The notes under the pieces are model-generated. The model ran no database searches. It saw only the letters and a list, made by a program, of their open reading frames with translations, and was not told the origin of the DNA. Made by a program: the position numbers and the translations under genes. Shown here in pieces: positions 44,389 to 53,040 of a stretch of 64,000 bases of DNA. Position 1 is the first letter of the stretch, and each line of letters begins with the position of its first letter. The stretch covers positions 62,001 through 126,000 of the forward strand of contig CP099606.1 in NCBI GenBank assembly GCA_024372625.1, in the 5' to 3' direction. Source of the DNA: Comamonadaceae bacterium OTU4NAUVB1 (lineage in GTDB: Bacteria; Pseudomonadota; Gammaproteobacteria; Burkholderiales; Burkholderiaceae_C).

Positions 44389-45999
44389 TCAGCGGTCCAG
44401 CAGGTGGACGTCGAAGGTCTCGTCGGTGCAGCACACGGGCCCGAAGCTCGCCAGGCGCCGGGTCGCCGAGAGGAAGTCGGCCACCTGCGCGGGCGTGGTG
44501 GAGAACGTCCAGTTGTAGCCCTCGGTCACCGTCGCCGCGGGCGCGGGCGCGGCCGCGTCCAGGCGGTGCGCGAGCAGGATGATCACCGGGCGCTGCGTCT
44601 CGGCGCGCAGGCGCCGCGCGTCGGCCAGCACCTCGTCCAGGCCGAGCGCCAGGCGGGCCTTGCGCGTGAACATGACGACGTTGCCGAAGCGCTGCTCGCG
44701 CAGCAGGTAGATGCGGTTGGGCAGGTAGTGGGCGACCGACTCCACCAGGTAATCGGGGTCGGCCACGATGATGGCGTCGCGCAGTTCGGGCCGGCTCGCG
44801 ACGAGCCGCACGAGATCACGGCTGCGGCTTTCGGGCGCCTGGACGTTGGTCATCGCCGCAACGCGGGAGGCACCCAATGCGACCTGCAGGGCCAGCAGGA
44901 GACAGAAGCACGTGAAGCCCGCCCGACGTGCCACGAGCCGGGCACGCGACGGTTCCGACGCGGGTGCGGACGCATCCGCGATCCAGTAGAGGCTCACGAG
45001 GAAAACCAGCCAGAGCGCTTGATGGCGGTAGTCGCCCCCATAGATCAGCGAGAAGAACACCGAGAGTCCGAGCAATGCGACGCCACCGGCGATGGCCGCC
45101 GCCGGTCTCGCCGCCAGACCGAGGACGCTGCCCACGAGCAGCAGCGACATCGCCACGTGCACGGCCAGCACCTGCGGGGCGTGCAGCAGCGACATCGACT
45201 TCAACCCCGCTTCCCAGACTGGATAGCCGGAGAGCTTCGGAAAGCCCATGGAGGGCAGCATCAGGGCCTTGGCCAGTGCCGCCAGGCTCCAGCCGCTCGC
45301 GTCCACGCGGGCGGCGTCGTTGAAGGGCGGGTAGATGGTGGCCGCGCACACCACCACTCCCAGCACCGCCAGCGCGGCGTTGACCCAGAAGTTGCGCCAC
45401 GCCCCCGCGCGCAGCCCCGCCCCGCGCCAGCGCAGGTCGAGCAGCCAGAACAGGCTCAGCGCCCCGGCCAGGATGGCCGAGTGCACGTTGCAGTTGGCCA
45501 GCAGCGCCAGCACCACCCCCAGCGCCACCCCCCGGTCGCGATGGCGCTCGTAGAGCGCGGCGAACGCGAACATCAGCAGCATGGCGATGCCGTAGTTGCG
45601 CGCCATCACCGAGTACTCGTAGAGCGCCGGGCGCCCCAGCATGAACACCCCCACCAGCACCGCGCCGAACGGCGAGCGCCGCACCAGCAGCACCATCGCC
45701 GCCACCGCCACCGTCACCGAGACCACCGGCAGCAGCGCCGTCGCCGGCACCACCGTGGCGCCCGCGCGCAGCAGCAGGTACCACAGCGCGGGGTGGCCCT
45801 CCCCGTGCAGCCCCCGCAGCATCCCCAGCACCCCCTCGCCCTGCAGCGCCAGCGACAGCGCGCGCACCTCGTCGCGCCACACCACGTGCCGCGTCAGCAG
45901 CGCCAGCACCAGCGACAGCCAGACGGCCAGCAGCAGGACCTGGGTGCGCGCGCGCAACCGCGCCCGATCCTGAACCGGCTTGAGGCGATCGGTCTTCAT
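44389..45999 (-). CDS. Polytopic membrane protein, GT39/ArnT-like glycosyltransferase candidate
   Basis: The 536-residue protein has about 10-12 membrane helices. The first periplasmic loop contains VVWRDEVRALSLALQGEGVLGMLRGLHGEGHPALWYLLLR (read in pieces around 40-75), where WRDE and HPALWY fit the acidic and aromatic positions used by GT-C enzymes of the ArnT/PMT (GT39) type. The last 150 residues form a soluble periplasmic domain (VADPDYLVESVAHYLPNRIYLL). Such proteins use polyprenyl-linked sugars to decorate surface molecules. The ATG at 45999 starts the conserved part; the frame remains open upstream without homology. It lies at the edge of the exopolysaccharide cluster and may modify the polymer. 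Target unknown. Confidence 0.65.
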   Translation of the reverse strand: MKTDRLKPVQDRARLRARTQVLLLAVWLSLVLALLTRHVVWRDEVRALSLALQGEGVLGMLRGLHGEGHPALWYLLLRAGATVVPATALLPVVSVTVAVAAMVLLVRRSPFGAVLVGVFMLGRPALYEYSVMARNYGIAMLLMFAFAALYERHRDRGVALGVVLALLANCNVHSAILAGALSLFWLLDLRWRGAGLRAGAWRNFWVNAALAVLGVVVCAATIYPPFNDAARVDASGWSLAALAKALMLPSMGFPKLSGYPVWEAGLKSMSLLHAPQVLAVHVAMSLLLVGSVLGLAARPAAAIAGGVALLGLSVFFSLIYGGDYRHQALWLVFLVSLYWIADASAPASEPSRARLVARRAGFTCFCLLLALQVALGASRVAAMTNVQAPESRSRDLVRLVASRPELRDAIIVADPDYLVESVAHYLPNRIYLLREQRFGNVVMFTRKARLALGLDEVLADARRLRAETQRPVIILLAHRLDAAAPAPAATVTEGYNWTFSTTPAQVADFLSATRRLASFGPVCCTDETFDVHLLDR

Positions 46000-46301
46000 C
46001 GTCTTCGGTGGAACCCTCTGATGTCCATGTGGCCTTGGCTTTCGCAGGTGCGCCGACACAAGCAAGAATCGGACGATTCTCAGTCTATCGACAGTCGGGA
46101 AAGTCGCCAGCACGCAGAACCGGATTGCCACGCATCGATGACCGATGCTAGGAACATGCGCGGTTTCAGACTTTGACTGCGCGGCATGCATGCGCCCGTC
46201 GACCGTCGCGGTCCGCGACGACCGCCGCTCCTTCTGCGGATGTCGGGTCGACCCCGACCCCACGTGCGACGCACGCTCTGGATGTCCAGCGTCGCAGCCG
46301 C
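46000..46301. other. Intergenic region upstream of the membrane glycosyltransferase
   Basis: This 302-base gap separates the arsR-like stop from the membrane protein start, both leftward. The frame of the membrane protein continues open through it but shows no conserved sequence. No clear promoter, terminator or RNA gene was found. Confidence 0.4.
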
Positions 46302-46637
46302 CTAGCCCGCGGCGGCTTCGGCCAACGCGCGCTGTCCGAGGATCGCGCCCATCAGCCCGGGAAACCGGGCGTCCAGTTCGGCACGCCGCAATTGGTTCAT
46401 GTGCGTCGTGCCGGCGCATTCGGTCCGGATCAGCCCGGCCTCGCGCAGCACCCGGAAATGATGCGACACGGTCGACTTCGGCCGGCCGCCGTCCAGGTCG
46501 CTGCAGCGCGCACCGGACACATCGGCCAGGCGACGCACGATGTCCAGGCGCACCGGGTCGCTCAATGCGTAGAGCACCCGCTCGAGGATCAGCTCGTCGG
46601 CGGCGGGATGTTTCAGGGGACGCATGGTCCTGATCAT
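46302..46637 (-). CDS. ArsR-family winged-helix regulator
   Basis: The 111-residue protein has the ArsR fold: LERVLYALSDPVRLDIVRRLAD near 17-38, then the recognition region KSTVSHHFRVLREAGLIRTE near 54-73. The usual metal motif CVC of the alpha-3 helix is absent; two Cys residues (C45 and C75) are present, so metal sensing is not supported. It may respond to an organic or redox signal. It is divergent from the ene-reductase gene, and a perfect inverted repeat lies between the two. An ATG 12 bases downstream (MRPLKHP) is an alternative start. Local repression of both genes is the likely role. Confidence 0.85.
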   Translation of the reverse strand: MIRTMRPLKHPAADELILERVLYALSDPVRLDIVRRLADVSGARCSDLDGGRPKSTVSHHFRVLREAGLIRTECAGTTHMNQLRRAELDARFPGLMGAILGQRALAEAAAG

Positions 46638-46657
46638 AGACCTCGGGTTAGACTCAG

Positions 46658-46679
46658 TCGATAGTTCGATAACTATCGA
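46658..46679. promoter_or_regulatory. Perfect inverted repeat between arsR-like and ene-reductase genes, candidate operator
   Basis: TCGATAGTT and AACTATCGA pair perfectly around the 4-base spacer CGAT. It lies 21 bases upstream of the regulator start and 47 bases upstream of the ene-reductase ATG, in the position of the two promoters. ArsR-family dimers bind such 9-4-9 repeats, so it is the probable shared operator. Confidence 0.7.
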
Positions 46680-46725
46680 ACTTACGAAACACGTCTTTTT
46701 TTTCCATCACGTCCGAGGAAGTTCC

Positions 46726-47817
46726 ATGTCCGCCTTGTTCCAACCCTTCACGCTCAAATCGGTCACGCTGCGAAACCGGATCGCCGTCCCGCCCATGTGT
46801 CAGTACTCGGCCGTCGATGGCCGGGTCGGCGAATGGCACCTGAGCCACTACGCCTCCCTGGCCCGCGGCGGCGCCGGTCTGGTCGTCGTCGAAGCCACCG
46901 CCGTCGCACCCGAAGGCCGCATCACGCCCGGCTGCGCGGGCATCTGGAGCGACGACCTCGCGCAGGCGTTCGTGCCGATCGTGCGGCAGATCAAGGCCGG
47001 CGGCGCCGTCCCCGGCATCCAGATCGCGCACGCAGGCCGCAAGGCGAGCGCCAATCGCCCCTGGGAAGGCGACGACCACATCGCCGAAAGCGATTCGCGC
47101 GGATGGCCCACGATCGCACCGTCAGCGATCGCCTATGGTCCCGGACTTGAGCGGCAGCCGCGCGCCATGACGCTCGACGACATCGACCGCGTGCGCCAGG
47201 ACTTCGTCGATGCCGCGAAGCGGGCGCGAGACGTCGGCTTCGAATGGCTGGAACTGCATTTTGCGCACGGCTACCTGGCGCAGAGCTTCTTCGCCGCCGC
47301 ATCGAACCAGCGCGACGACCGCTACGGTGGCAGCGCCGAGAACCGTGGCCGCTTCCTGCTCGAGACGCTTGCGGCGGTGCGCGAGGTCTGGCCCGACCAC
47401 CTGCCGTTGACGGTGCGTTTCGGCGTGCTGGAATTCGACGGGCGCGACGAGCAGACCCTGATAGAGTCGATCGAATTGACGCGCGGGTTCAAGGCGGCCG
47501 GACTCGACATGCTGAGCGTCAGCATCGGCTTCTCGACGCCGACGGCCAAGATCCCGTGGGCGACCCCCGCGTTCCTGGGCCCGATCGCCGAGCGCGTGCG
47601 CCGCGAGGCCGACCTTCCCGTGTCGTCGGCGTGGGGCTTCGGCACCCCGGCCTTGGCCGAGCAGGCCGTGCGCGACGGGCAGCTCGACGTGGTCATGGTC
47701 GGCAAGGCGCATCTGGCCAACCCGCACTGGGCCTATGCGGCCGCCAGGGAACTGGGCGTCGAACGCGCTTCGTGGACGCTCCCGGCCCCGTACGCGCACT
47801 GGCTCGAGCGGTACTGA
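46726..47817 (+). CDS. Old-yellow-enzyme family NADH:flavin oxidoreductase (YqjM/NamA type)
   Basis: The 363-residue FMN protein starts MSALFQPFTLKSVTLRNRIAVPPMCQYS. The Cys in PPMCQYS near 24 is the redox-sensing Cys of the YqjM/NamA class. Further signs are QIAHAGRKAS near 103 and the substrate-binding pair in LHFAHGYLAQSFF near 173-176, two His residues. Such enzymes reduce activated C=C bonds, for example in enals, enones and maleimides, with NADPH. GAGGAA stands 6 bases before the ATG. The divergent ArsR-like gene and palindrome suggest induction by electrophiles, as in other OYE/regulator pairs. The physiological substrate is unknown. Confidence 0.88.
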   Translation: MSALFQPFTLKSVTLRNRIAVPPMCQYSAVDGRVGEWHLSHYASLARGGAGLVVVEATAVAPEGRITPGCAGIWSDDLAQAFVPIVRQIKAGGAVPGIQIAHAGRKASANRPWEGDDHIAESDSRGWPTIAPSAIAYGPGLERQPRAMTLDDIDRVRQDFVDAAKRARDVGFEWLELHFAHGYLAQSFFAAASNQRDDRYGGSAENRGRFLLETLAAVREVWPDHLPLTVRFGVLEFDGRDEQTLIESIELTRGFKAAGLDMLSVSIGFSTPTAKIPWATPAFLGPIAERVRREADLPVSSAWGFGTPALAEQAVRDGQLDVVMVGKAHLANPHWAYAAARELGVERASWTLPAPYAHWLERY

Positions 47818-48488
47818 AGCTGCGCGGCGTGCGTCGCGGGTCGCGGGTCGTCGGACATCCGACGCGTTTCCGCGCCTCACCCGTGTCGTCACCCGATGCA
47901 CACTCCGTGCTCCGGTCGACGTCCCACTCCGCGATCCGGCCGGGTCGGCAAGTCATCCGTTTTTTTTGTCCGACGGCATTGGCATCGCCCGGGCATTGAA
48001 ATGGACGGCGCCGACATGGCGCGACAAATGACGCGCGGCATGGCCAATGCGGCAATTCCCGATCACGCCGTCCGACTCGACGAAAGCGTGGAACGGATCG
48101 GTCGAAACCGTCGGTGGTGCTTGGGACGCAAAGTCCGCATCGCGCGATCGCATGGAGAAGCGATGTCGACGCCATCGTCTCGATGCCGGTAAGTGGGCAC
48201 GCGCCGACACCGCGGTGCGCCGGCCATCGGCCGCACTGGATGGGCGCGCTGCCATCGGCAGGCCATGGAATGCAAGCCCTGGAATTCGCGCGACTCCCCC
48301 GATCGTCTCCATAGGAAAACTTACGTTCGAGAAACAAATCGCCGTCAAATTCCGGGGGCGCATCTTTTCTAATTCCTTATCGCCATCGGCGCATGCCAAT
48401 TCGTTCCGCACGACGGAAAGTCCGATCAATGGATGCAACGCTAAACCGCATAGACTCGGCGCTCCGCTCAACTCAAACTCAGGTGATC
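47818..48488. other. Long intergenic region between ene-reductase and H-NS-like genes
   Basis: The 671-base gap holds no supported gene; the frames seen are short, Arg/Ser-rich and without ribosome sites. A run of eight Ts at 47959-47966 is not preceded by a clean hairpin. From about 48310 to 48390 the sequence is A+T-richer and probably carries the promoter of the H-NS-like gene, possibly with self-binding sites, but no defined element could be fixed. Confidence 0.45.
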
Positions 48489-49625
48489 ATGACGAAGACC
48501 TACGCCCAACTTACCCGCGAGATCCAGGCCCTGCAGGCGCAAGCCGACAAACTCCATCAATCGGAGAAGAAGGACGTGATTGCCAGACTCAACGAGTCGA
48601 TCGCGCAATTCGGGTTGAGTGCGCAGGACCTTCGTTTTCCGGGCACCTCGGCGGCGTCATCGTCTTCCGTCGCGTCGTCGGCATCGACGCGTTCGCGTGC
48701 CTCGTCGCGTTCGGCGGCCTCGGCCAACGAGGTCAAGTACAGCGACGGTCCGGGACGCGTCTGGGGTGGTCGGGGTCCGCGCCCCGCCTGGTTGCGTGAG
48801 GCGATCGCCCAGGGCCGCAGCCTGGAGAGCTTCGCCGTGGGCGCCGGCAAGTCCGCGCGCCGCGCCGTCGGTGCGAGCGCCCCGGCCAAGGTGTCGCTGC
48901 CGCCGCGCTACGGCCACCCCAAGACCGGCCAGACCTGGAGCGGACGGGGCCCGAAGCCCACCTGGCTCAAGCAGGGCCTGAAGAAACGCGGCGCGTCGAT
49001 CGACGACTTCCTGCTCTCCGCGACCGCGTCGCCGCAGGCCCAGGCACCGTCCGATGCGTCACGCAAGCCCGCGCCGGTCCAAAAGGCAACGGCACCGCGT
49101 GCGGGCGCCGCCAACGCCAGCACCACGAAAGCGCCCACGGCCGGCACCGGCGGCAAGGCACCCTCGCCGAAGCCGAGGGCTGAACAAATCGGCGGGAGCG
49201 CCCAGGCCACGCCCGCCGCCGCCAGCAAGACCCGCGTCGCCGCGCCGGCGAACAAGTCGGTCGCCGCCCCGTCCCCGGCCAAGCCCCGCAAAGCGCCGGG
49301 CCAGGTGGCGTCCAACACGCCCGCCGGCGCCACCGCGACCCCCCGTGACGGCGAGAAGCCGACCCCTGCGAGCCCGGCCGGATCGGTGAAGAAACCCGCT
49401 TCCGCGAAGCGTGCCGCGGCCGCCGCGCCCACCTCGGCCGTCAAGCGCGCCCCGGCGCCAGCGAAGAAGGCCGCGCCGGCCCGGAAGAACCTTCCCGCGT
49501 CCATGGCGCCAACCACCGAACCGGCGCCTGCGTCCGCGAACGTGAACGGACAGACCTCGCCCGCGCCCGCGCCCACGATCCCGTCGGGCGAGGCCGAGGA
49601 CCGGGCAACGACCGCGGGTCACTGA
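48489..49625 (+). CDS. H-NS-family protein with two DNA-binding motifs and a histone-like tail
   Basis: The 378-residue protein has an N-terminal oligomerisation helix (about 1-50), followed by two H-NS C-terminal DNA-binding motifs, RVWGGRGPRPAWL near 91-103 and QTWSGRGPKPTWL near 149-161, each with the following LE/DDF helix. Typical Burkholderiales H-NS relatives have about 100 residues and a single motif. The last 200 residues are Ala, Pro, Lys and Thr-rich (pieces such as KRAPAPAKKAAPARK), much like histone H1 tails. It would bind and condense A+T-rich DNA and might silence the nearby exopolysaccharide promoters. The ribosome site (AGGTG) is close and weak, so the start at 48489 rests on homology. 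Confidence 0.82.
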   Translation: MTKTYAQLTREIQALQAQADKLHQSEKKDVIARLNESIAQFGLSAQDLRFPGTSAASSSSVASSASTRSRASSRSAASANEVKYSDGPGRVWGGRGPRPAWLREAIAQGRSLESFAVGAGKSARRAVGASAPAKVSLPPRYGHPKTGQTWSGRGPKPTWLKQGLKKRGASIDDFLLSATASPQAQAPSDASRKPAPVQKATAPRAGAANASTTKAPTAGTGGKAPSPKPRAEQIGGSAQATPAAASKTRVAAPANKSVAAPSPAKPRKAPGQVASNTPAGATATPRDGEKPTPASPAGSVKKPASAKRAAAAAPTSAVKRAPAPAKKAAPARKNLPASMAPTTEPAPASANVNGQTSPAPAPTIPSGEAEDRATTAGH

Positions 49626-49704
49626 GCGCGCACGCGACTCGGTCCCGTGGCGAGGACGACACCTCGTCTTCGCGCGGCCCTTGCAACGCCGATCCGTCGT
49701 CGCC

Positions 49705-50577
49705 TCAAGATGCCGCGAGCTTGTCCTGCGTTCGGGTGTCGAAGTCGGTGGCGTCGTGGCGCTCGTGGAGCTGGCCCGAAGGCTCGCCCCCCGTGCGGTT
49801 GACCATGCGACCACGCTGGACGGCCGGACGCGCCGCGATCCGGTCCGTCCAGCGCTGCACGTTGGCATAGGCCTCGACCTGGAGGAACTCGCCCGCCCCG
49901 TAGAGCTGTCCCTTGGCGAGGGCGCCGTACCAGGGCCAGACGGCCATGTCGGCGATCGTGTAGTCGTCGCCCGCGAGAAAGGCGCTTTCGGCCAGGCGCC
50001 GGTCGAGCACATCGAGCTGTCGCTTGACCTCCATGGCGTACCGGTCGATCGCGTACTCGATCTTCGACGGCGCATAGGCGTAGAAATGGCCGAAGCCGCC
50101 GCCCAGGAAAGGCGCACTGCCCATCTGCCAGAACAGCCACGACAGGCACTCGGCGCGTCCGGCACCATGCGCTGGCAGGAACGCGCCGAACTTCTCGGCC
50201 AGGTACAGCAGGATCGCGCCGGATTCGAACACCCGCACCGGCGTCGGGCCGCCATGGTCCACCAGCACCGGGATCTTGGAATTCGGGTTGGCCGCGACGA
50301 AGCCGCTGCCGAACTGGTCGCCGTCGTTGATCCGGATCAGCCAGGCGTCGTACTCCGCCGCGCCATGGCCGAGCGCCAGGAGTTCCTCCAGCATCACCGT
50401 CACCTTGACGCCGTTGGGCGTGGCCAGCGAGTACAGCTGCAGGGGATGGCGGCCGACCGGCAGGTCCTTGTCGTGCGTCGCGCCCGCCGTCGGGCGGTTG
50501 ATGCTCGCGAAGCGGCCGCCGGTGGCGGGCTTCCAGGTCCAGACGTTCGGCGGGGTGTAGGCAGGCAAATCGTTCAT
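49705..50577 (-). CDS. yghU: Glutathione S-transferase, YghU-like
   Basis: The 290-residue protein has an N-terminal extension (WTWKPATGGRFASINRPTAG) before the thioredoxin-like domain, whose active region reads LYSLATPNGVKVTVMLEEL near 48-66. This is the hallmark of the YghU/Ure2p-like group. The glutathione motif FESGAILLYLAEKFG lies near 117, and the helical domain ends the protein. Members act as disulfide reductases or peroxidases that bind two glutathione molecules. It converges on the H-NS-like gene. A likely general stress function; no particular substrate is indicated. Confidence 0.88.
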   Translation of the reverse strand: MNDLPAYTPPNVWTWKPATGGRFASINRPTAGATHDKDLPVGRHPLQLYSLATPNGVKVTVMLEELLALGHGAAEYDAWLIRINDGDQFGSGFVAANPNSKIPVLVDHGGPTPVRVFESGAILLYLAEKFGAFLPAHGAGRAECLSWLFWQMGSAPFLGGGFGHFYAYAPSKIEYAIDRYAMEVKRQLDVLDRRLAESAFLAGDDYTIADMAVWPWYGALAKGQLYGAGEFLQVEAYANVQRWTDRIAARPAVQRGRMVNRTGGEPSGQLHERHDATDFDTRTQDKLAAS

Positions 50578-50945
50578 CGATCGGTTTCCTCGGCAGCGAC
50601 GCGTGCGACACCGGCGCCGTCGCGGCGCATCCGCATCGGGCCTGTCGCATCGAAAGGTTCCAGGCTAACAGTTGCGGCACCGTGGAGAAAGGCGCTGGCG
50701 GCGCCCGCTCGCCCCCCACACCGCCCGGTCGGGAACCGACGTCACCCTTCGCCGCGCAAAACCGGCGCCGTCGCGGCGGCCAGGGCCGGCGCGCGTTCGC
50801 GCGGTGCTTCGGCGACGGGACCGGTGCGCTCCGGGGACGGGCTGTACGGGGTGCGGCCGCATCCGGATTGGCCGTGCCTGCCGCGCCTGCGCTCGTCGCA
50901 TGACCGCACGCAGCCCCGCGACCGGGCCGGGTCCGGGCAACGCCC
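50578..50945. other. Intergenic region between monooxygenase-like and GST genes
   Basis: This 368-base gap lies between two leftward genes. The GST promoter should be in it, but no clear -35/-10 pair is visible. It is GC-rich, and the frames crossing it lack coding character. Confidence 0.4.
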
Positions 50946-51239
50946 TCACGCGGCCTGCAGCGCCCGGGTGCGCACGACCTTGCGCACTACCCAGTCGCGG
51001 GTGAGGGTGTCGAACGCATGGAAGTGCGCCGACGCCAGGTGCGCCGAGATGGCCGCGGAGTCGTCGTAGAGCTCGTACAGGAAGAATGCACCCGCGTCGC
51101 CGGGGTCGCGGCAGACGTCGAAGCGCCTGCAGCCGGGCTCCTCGCGCAGCGACGTGCGGGCGTTGAGCGCGATGGCGTCGGCGAAGGCTTCCGCGTGGTC
51201 GGGATGGACCTGGAAGTCCACCAGCAGGGCTTGGGTCAT
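50946..51239 (-). CDS. Antibiotic-biosynthesis-monooxygenase (ABM) domain protein
   Basis: The 97-residue protein has the dimeric ferredoxin-like ABM fold: LLVDFQVHPDHAEAFADAI, then EPGCRRFDVCRDPGDAGAFFLYELYDD, then AISAHLASAHFHAF. The pattern EPGC.RFDV and FxLYExY is typical of YgiN-like quinol monooxygenases and similar small proteins. The ATG at 51239 begins MTQALLVDF; an open frame extends upstream without conservation. It stands between a hydrolase and the GST gene in the same direction, but gaps of 178 and 368 bases suggest separate transcription. Substrate unknown; a detoxifying role with the GST is only a guess. Confidence 0.8.
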   Translation of the reverse strand: MTQALLVDFQVHPDHAEAFADAIALNARTSLREEPGCRRFDVCRDPGDAGAFFLYELYDDSAAISAHLASAHFHAFDTLTRDWVVRKVVRTRALQAA

Positions 51240-51417
51240 GTCGAAGGTCCTCGCGTCCGGGCGGATGCGCCCGGCAGGGTGTGCCACATCGGCGAAACGC
51301 CCGATCTTGCCCCGGATGCGGACACCCCGGCGCGGTGCACGGGCTCCGGCTCGCGGGAACGGCCTCCTGGGCGGGACCCGGACGACGCGCGGCGCGACGT
51401 CCCGGAGGTCGCGCGGC

Positions 51418-52074
51418 TCAGGGTGCCAGGTGCGACAGCACCAGCCCACGCAGGACCGGCAAGCGGCCGGTGAAGAAGTGATCGGCGCCCGGCACCACGA
51501 CCACGGGCTGGCCATGAGGCCGCGCCCAGTCCAGCACGGCGGCGAGGGCCACGCGCTCGTCGCGCTCGCCATGCACCACCAGCGCGTCGGCGAGGCCCTG
51601 CGGCGGCGCGAACGCACGCCCGTCGCCAACGGGACCCGAGGGCATGCCGGCGAGGCAGACCCGCCACGCCGGCACGCCCTGGTCCTCCAGCGCGCGGGCC
51701 ACGCGGGCCTGCACGAAGGCGCCGAAGGAAAAGCCGACCAGCGCGAGCCGGGCGCCGGGGTGCGCGTCGCGCAGCGCGGCCTGCAAGGCGACGACGTCCC
51801 CGGCCTCCCCGACGCCTCCGTCGTGGACGCCGGCGCTGCGTCCCACGCCCCGGAAGTTCGGGCGCGCCACGGCCCAGCCGACCTCGCTCAGCGCGCGTGC
51901 GAGCACCTGCGGCACCTTGTGCAGGGCATGCCCACCGAGCAGGGGCTGCGGATGCGCGACGATGGCGATGCCGCCGTGCACCGGGCCGCGCGCGGCGTCG
52001 ACGACCACCTCCATCGGGCCCGCGGGTCCTTCGATCACTTGCACGCCGGAACGCGCGAGGTCGGGCGGCGTCAC
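51418..52074 (-). CDS. Alpha/beta hydrolase, dienelactone-hydrolase-like subgroup
   Basis: The 218-residue protein contains IVAHPQPLLGGHALHKVPQVLARAL near 38-60, characteristic of a compact hydrolase group common in proteobacteria. The nucleophile elbow is GFSFGA with S116; D172 in HGERDE and H199 in GADHFF complete the triad. No signal peptide is seen, so it acts in the cytoplasm. The start is a GTG at 52074, which overlaps the stop of a possible 51-residue frame by four bases (GTGA), indicating translational coupling if that frame is real. The physiological substrate is unknown. Confidence 0.82.
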   Translation of the reverse strand: MTPPDLARSGVQVIEGPAGPMEVVVDAARGPVHGGIAIVAHPQPLLGGHALHKVPQVLARALSEVGWAVARPNFRGVGRSAGVHDGGVGEAGDVVALQAALRDAHPGARLALVGFSFGAFVQARVARALEDQGVPAWRVCLAGMPSGPVGDGRAFAPPQGLADALVVHGERDERVALAAVLDWARPHGQPVVVVPGADHFFTGRLPVLRGLVLSHLAP

Positions 52075-52226
52075 CGGGGTCGCTCCGTCGTCGACGCAGC
52101 GCCCGGGGCCAGGTGCCGCAGGGCGTGCGCGGCACGGTGGGCGAGGGACGACGCCTTGCCGGCGACGCCCAGGCCATCGCGCGTCACGGCACGAGGCCCG
52201 GTCTCGTTCGGCAGCGGCATCGTCAT
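52071..52226 (-). CDS. Small 51-residue frame coupled to the hydrolase gene, uncertain
   Basis: The frame begins MTMPLPNETGPRAV and ends with a TGA that overlaps the GTG of the hydrolase gene. The peptide has a possible amphipathic helix (KASSLAHRAAHALRHL). GGAG is 12 bases upstream of the start, rather far. The arrangement suggests coupling, but no family is recognised. The remaining gap from 52227 to 52471 shows no gene. Confidence 0.35.
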   Translation of the reverse strand: MTMPLPNETGPRAVTRDGLGVAGKASSLAHRAAHALRHLAPGAASTTERPR

Positions 52227-52471
52227 GGGCGACGTGGCTCCATGGTGTTGGGAGCACCGATCGATCCGGCCGTGACGAGTCACATCGCCCCCCCGGCCGC
52301 GATCGCCGCTCCAGGCCGAGCGTCCTACGGCATGACCATGTCGAGGCGCGTGGCACGGGTCCGACGCGCGAGATGCTGCACCGCGTGCGATACCCGCACC
52401 GACCGACAATCGCCTTCCCATGCGAGAGTGCAGGGCCGGTGGTGGCGGCTGCCGAGGTTTCTGCCAGCCCA

Positions 52472-52681
52472 TCAGTCGGGTCCCCGCGGCAGGTGATCCC
52501 CACATACAAGGTGCAGTCGCCCCATCCGGCGCGCCGCGTGCGCGCTGTCCCGGAAGGTGCCTGCGATCAGGCGCAGGCCGCCCGCCCGGCCACCTGCGCG
52601 CAGCCATCCGATCGCGGCGTAGTACCGGCCGCCCGGCTCCCGCTCGACGGTCACGACGACGATCTCTGGCTCCGCGGACAT
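52472..52681 (-). CDS. Small hypothetical protein (69 residues)
   Basis: The peptide starts MSAEPEIVVVTVEREPGGRYYAAIGW and appears to form a short beta-rich domain with a later Arg-rich half (DSAHAARRMGRLHL). AGGAG stands 8 bases before the ATG, a strong ribosome site that supports real translation. Upstream is an A+T-rich divergent promoter region shared with the 69-residue gene at 52831. No membrane helix or known motif is visible, and no function is proposed. Confidence 0.6.
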   Translation of the reverse strand: MSAEPEIVVVTVEREPGGRYYAAIGWLRAGGRAGGLRLIAGTFRDSAHAARRMGRLHLVCGDHLPRGPD

Positions 52682-52830
52682 GGGTGACTCCTGGCGTTGA
52701 ATGCTTTTTAATTCTGCTTGAATCCTGTAGGAAAAAACCTTCATTTCCGACGAAAAATAACGCTTTCGACCCCCACGCGACGATCCGTGGCGAATCCCGG
52801 ACCGCCCTTTCTTCCTGAACGAAGCAGCAC

Positions 52831-53040
52831 ATGCTTTCCACCTCCGATGCTCACGCCGGTATCGAGCGCGTCGAGTCCCTGCTCGCGTCGGCCCGCGATG
52901 CCATGAGCGACCTCGCCGCGCAGATGGCGCTTCTGAACCTCCATCTGCTCGCACTGGACCGCGACGCCCCTCAAAGCGACGCCGTCATGTCGCAGGCGCC
53001 GCCCGATCCGGCCGGACGCGCCGGCGCACGACCGGACTGA
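52831..53040 (+). CDS. Small hypothetical helical protein (69 residues)
   Basis: The peptide is predicted mostly helical in its first 50 residues, with heptad-like hydrophobics (IERVESLLASARDAMSDL, then MALLNLHLLALD), followed by a Pro/Ala-rich tail. The codon use fits the local genes. The ribosome site (GAACGAAG) is weak. It is divergent from the other small gene, with 149 A+T-rich bases between them that may hold promoters for both. I do not recognise the family. Confidence 0.5.
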   Translation: MLSTSDAHAGIERVESLLASARDAMSDLAAQMALLNLHLLALDRDAPQSDAVMSQAPPDPAGRAGARPD

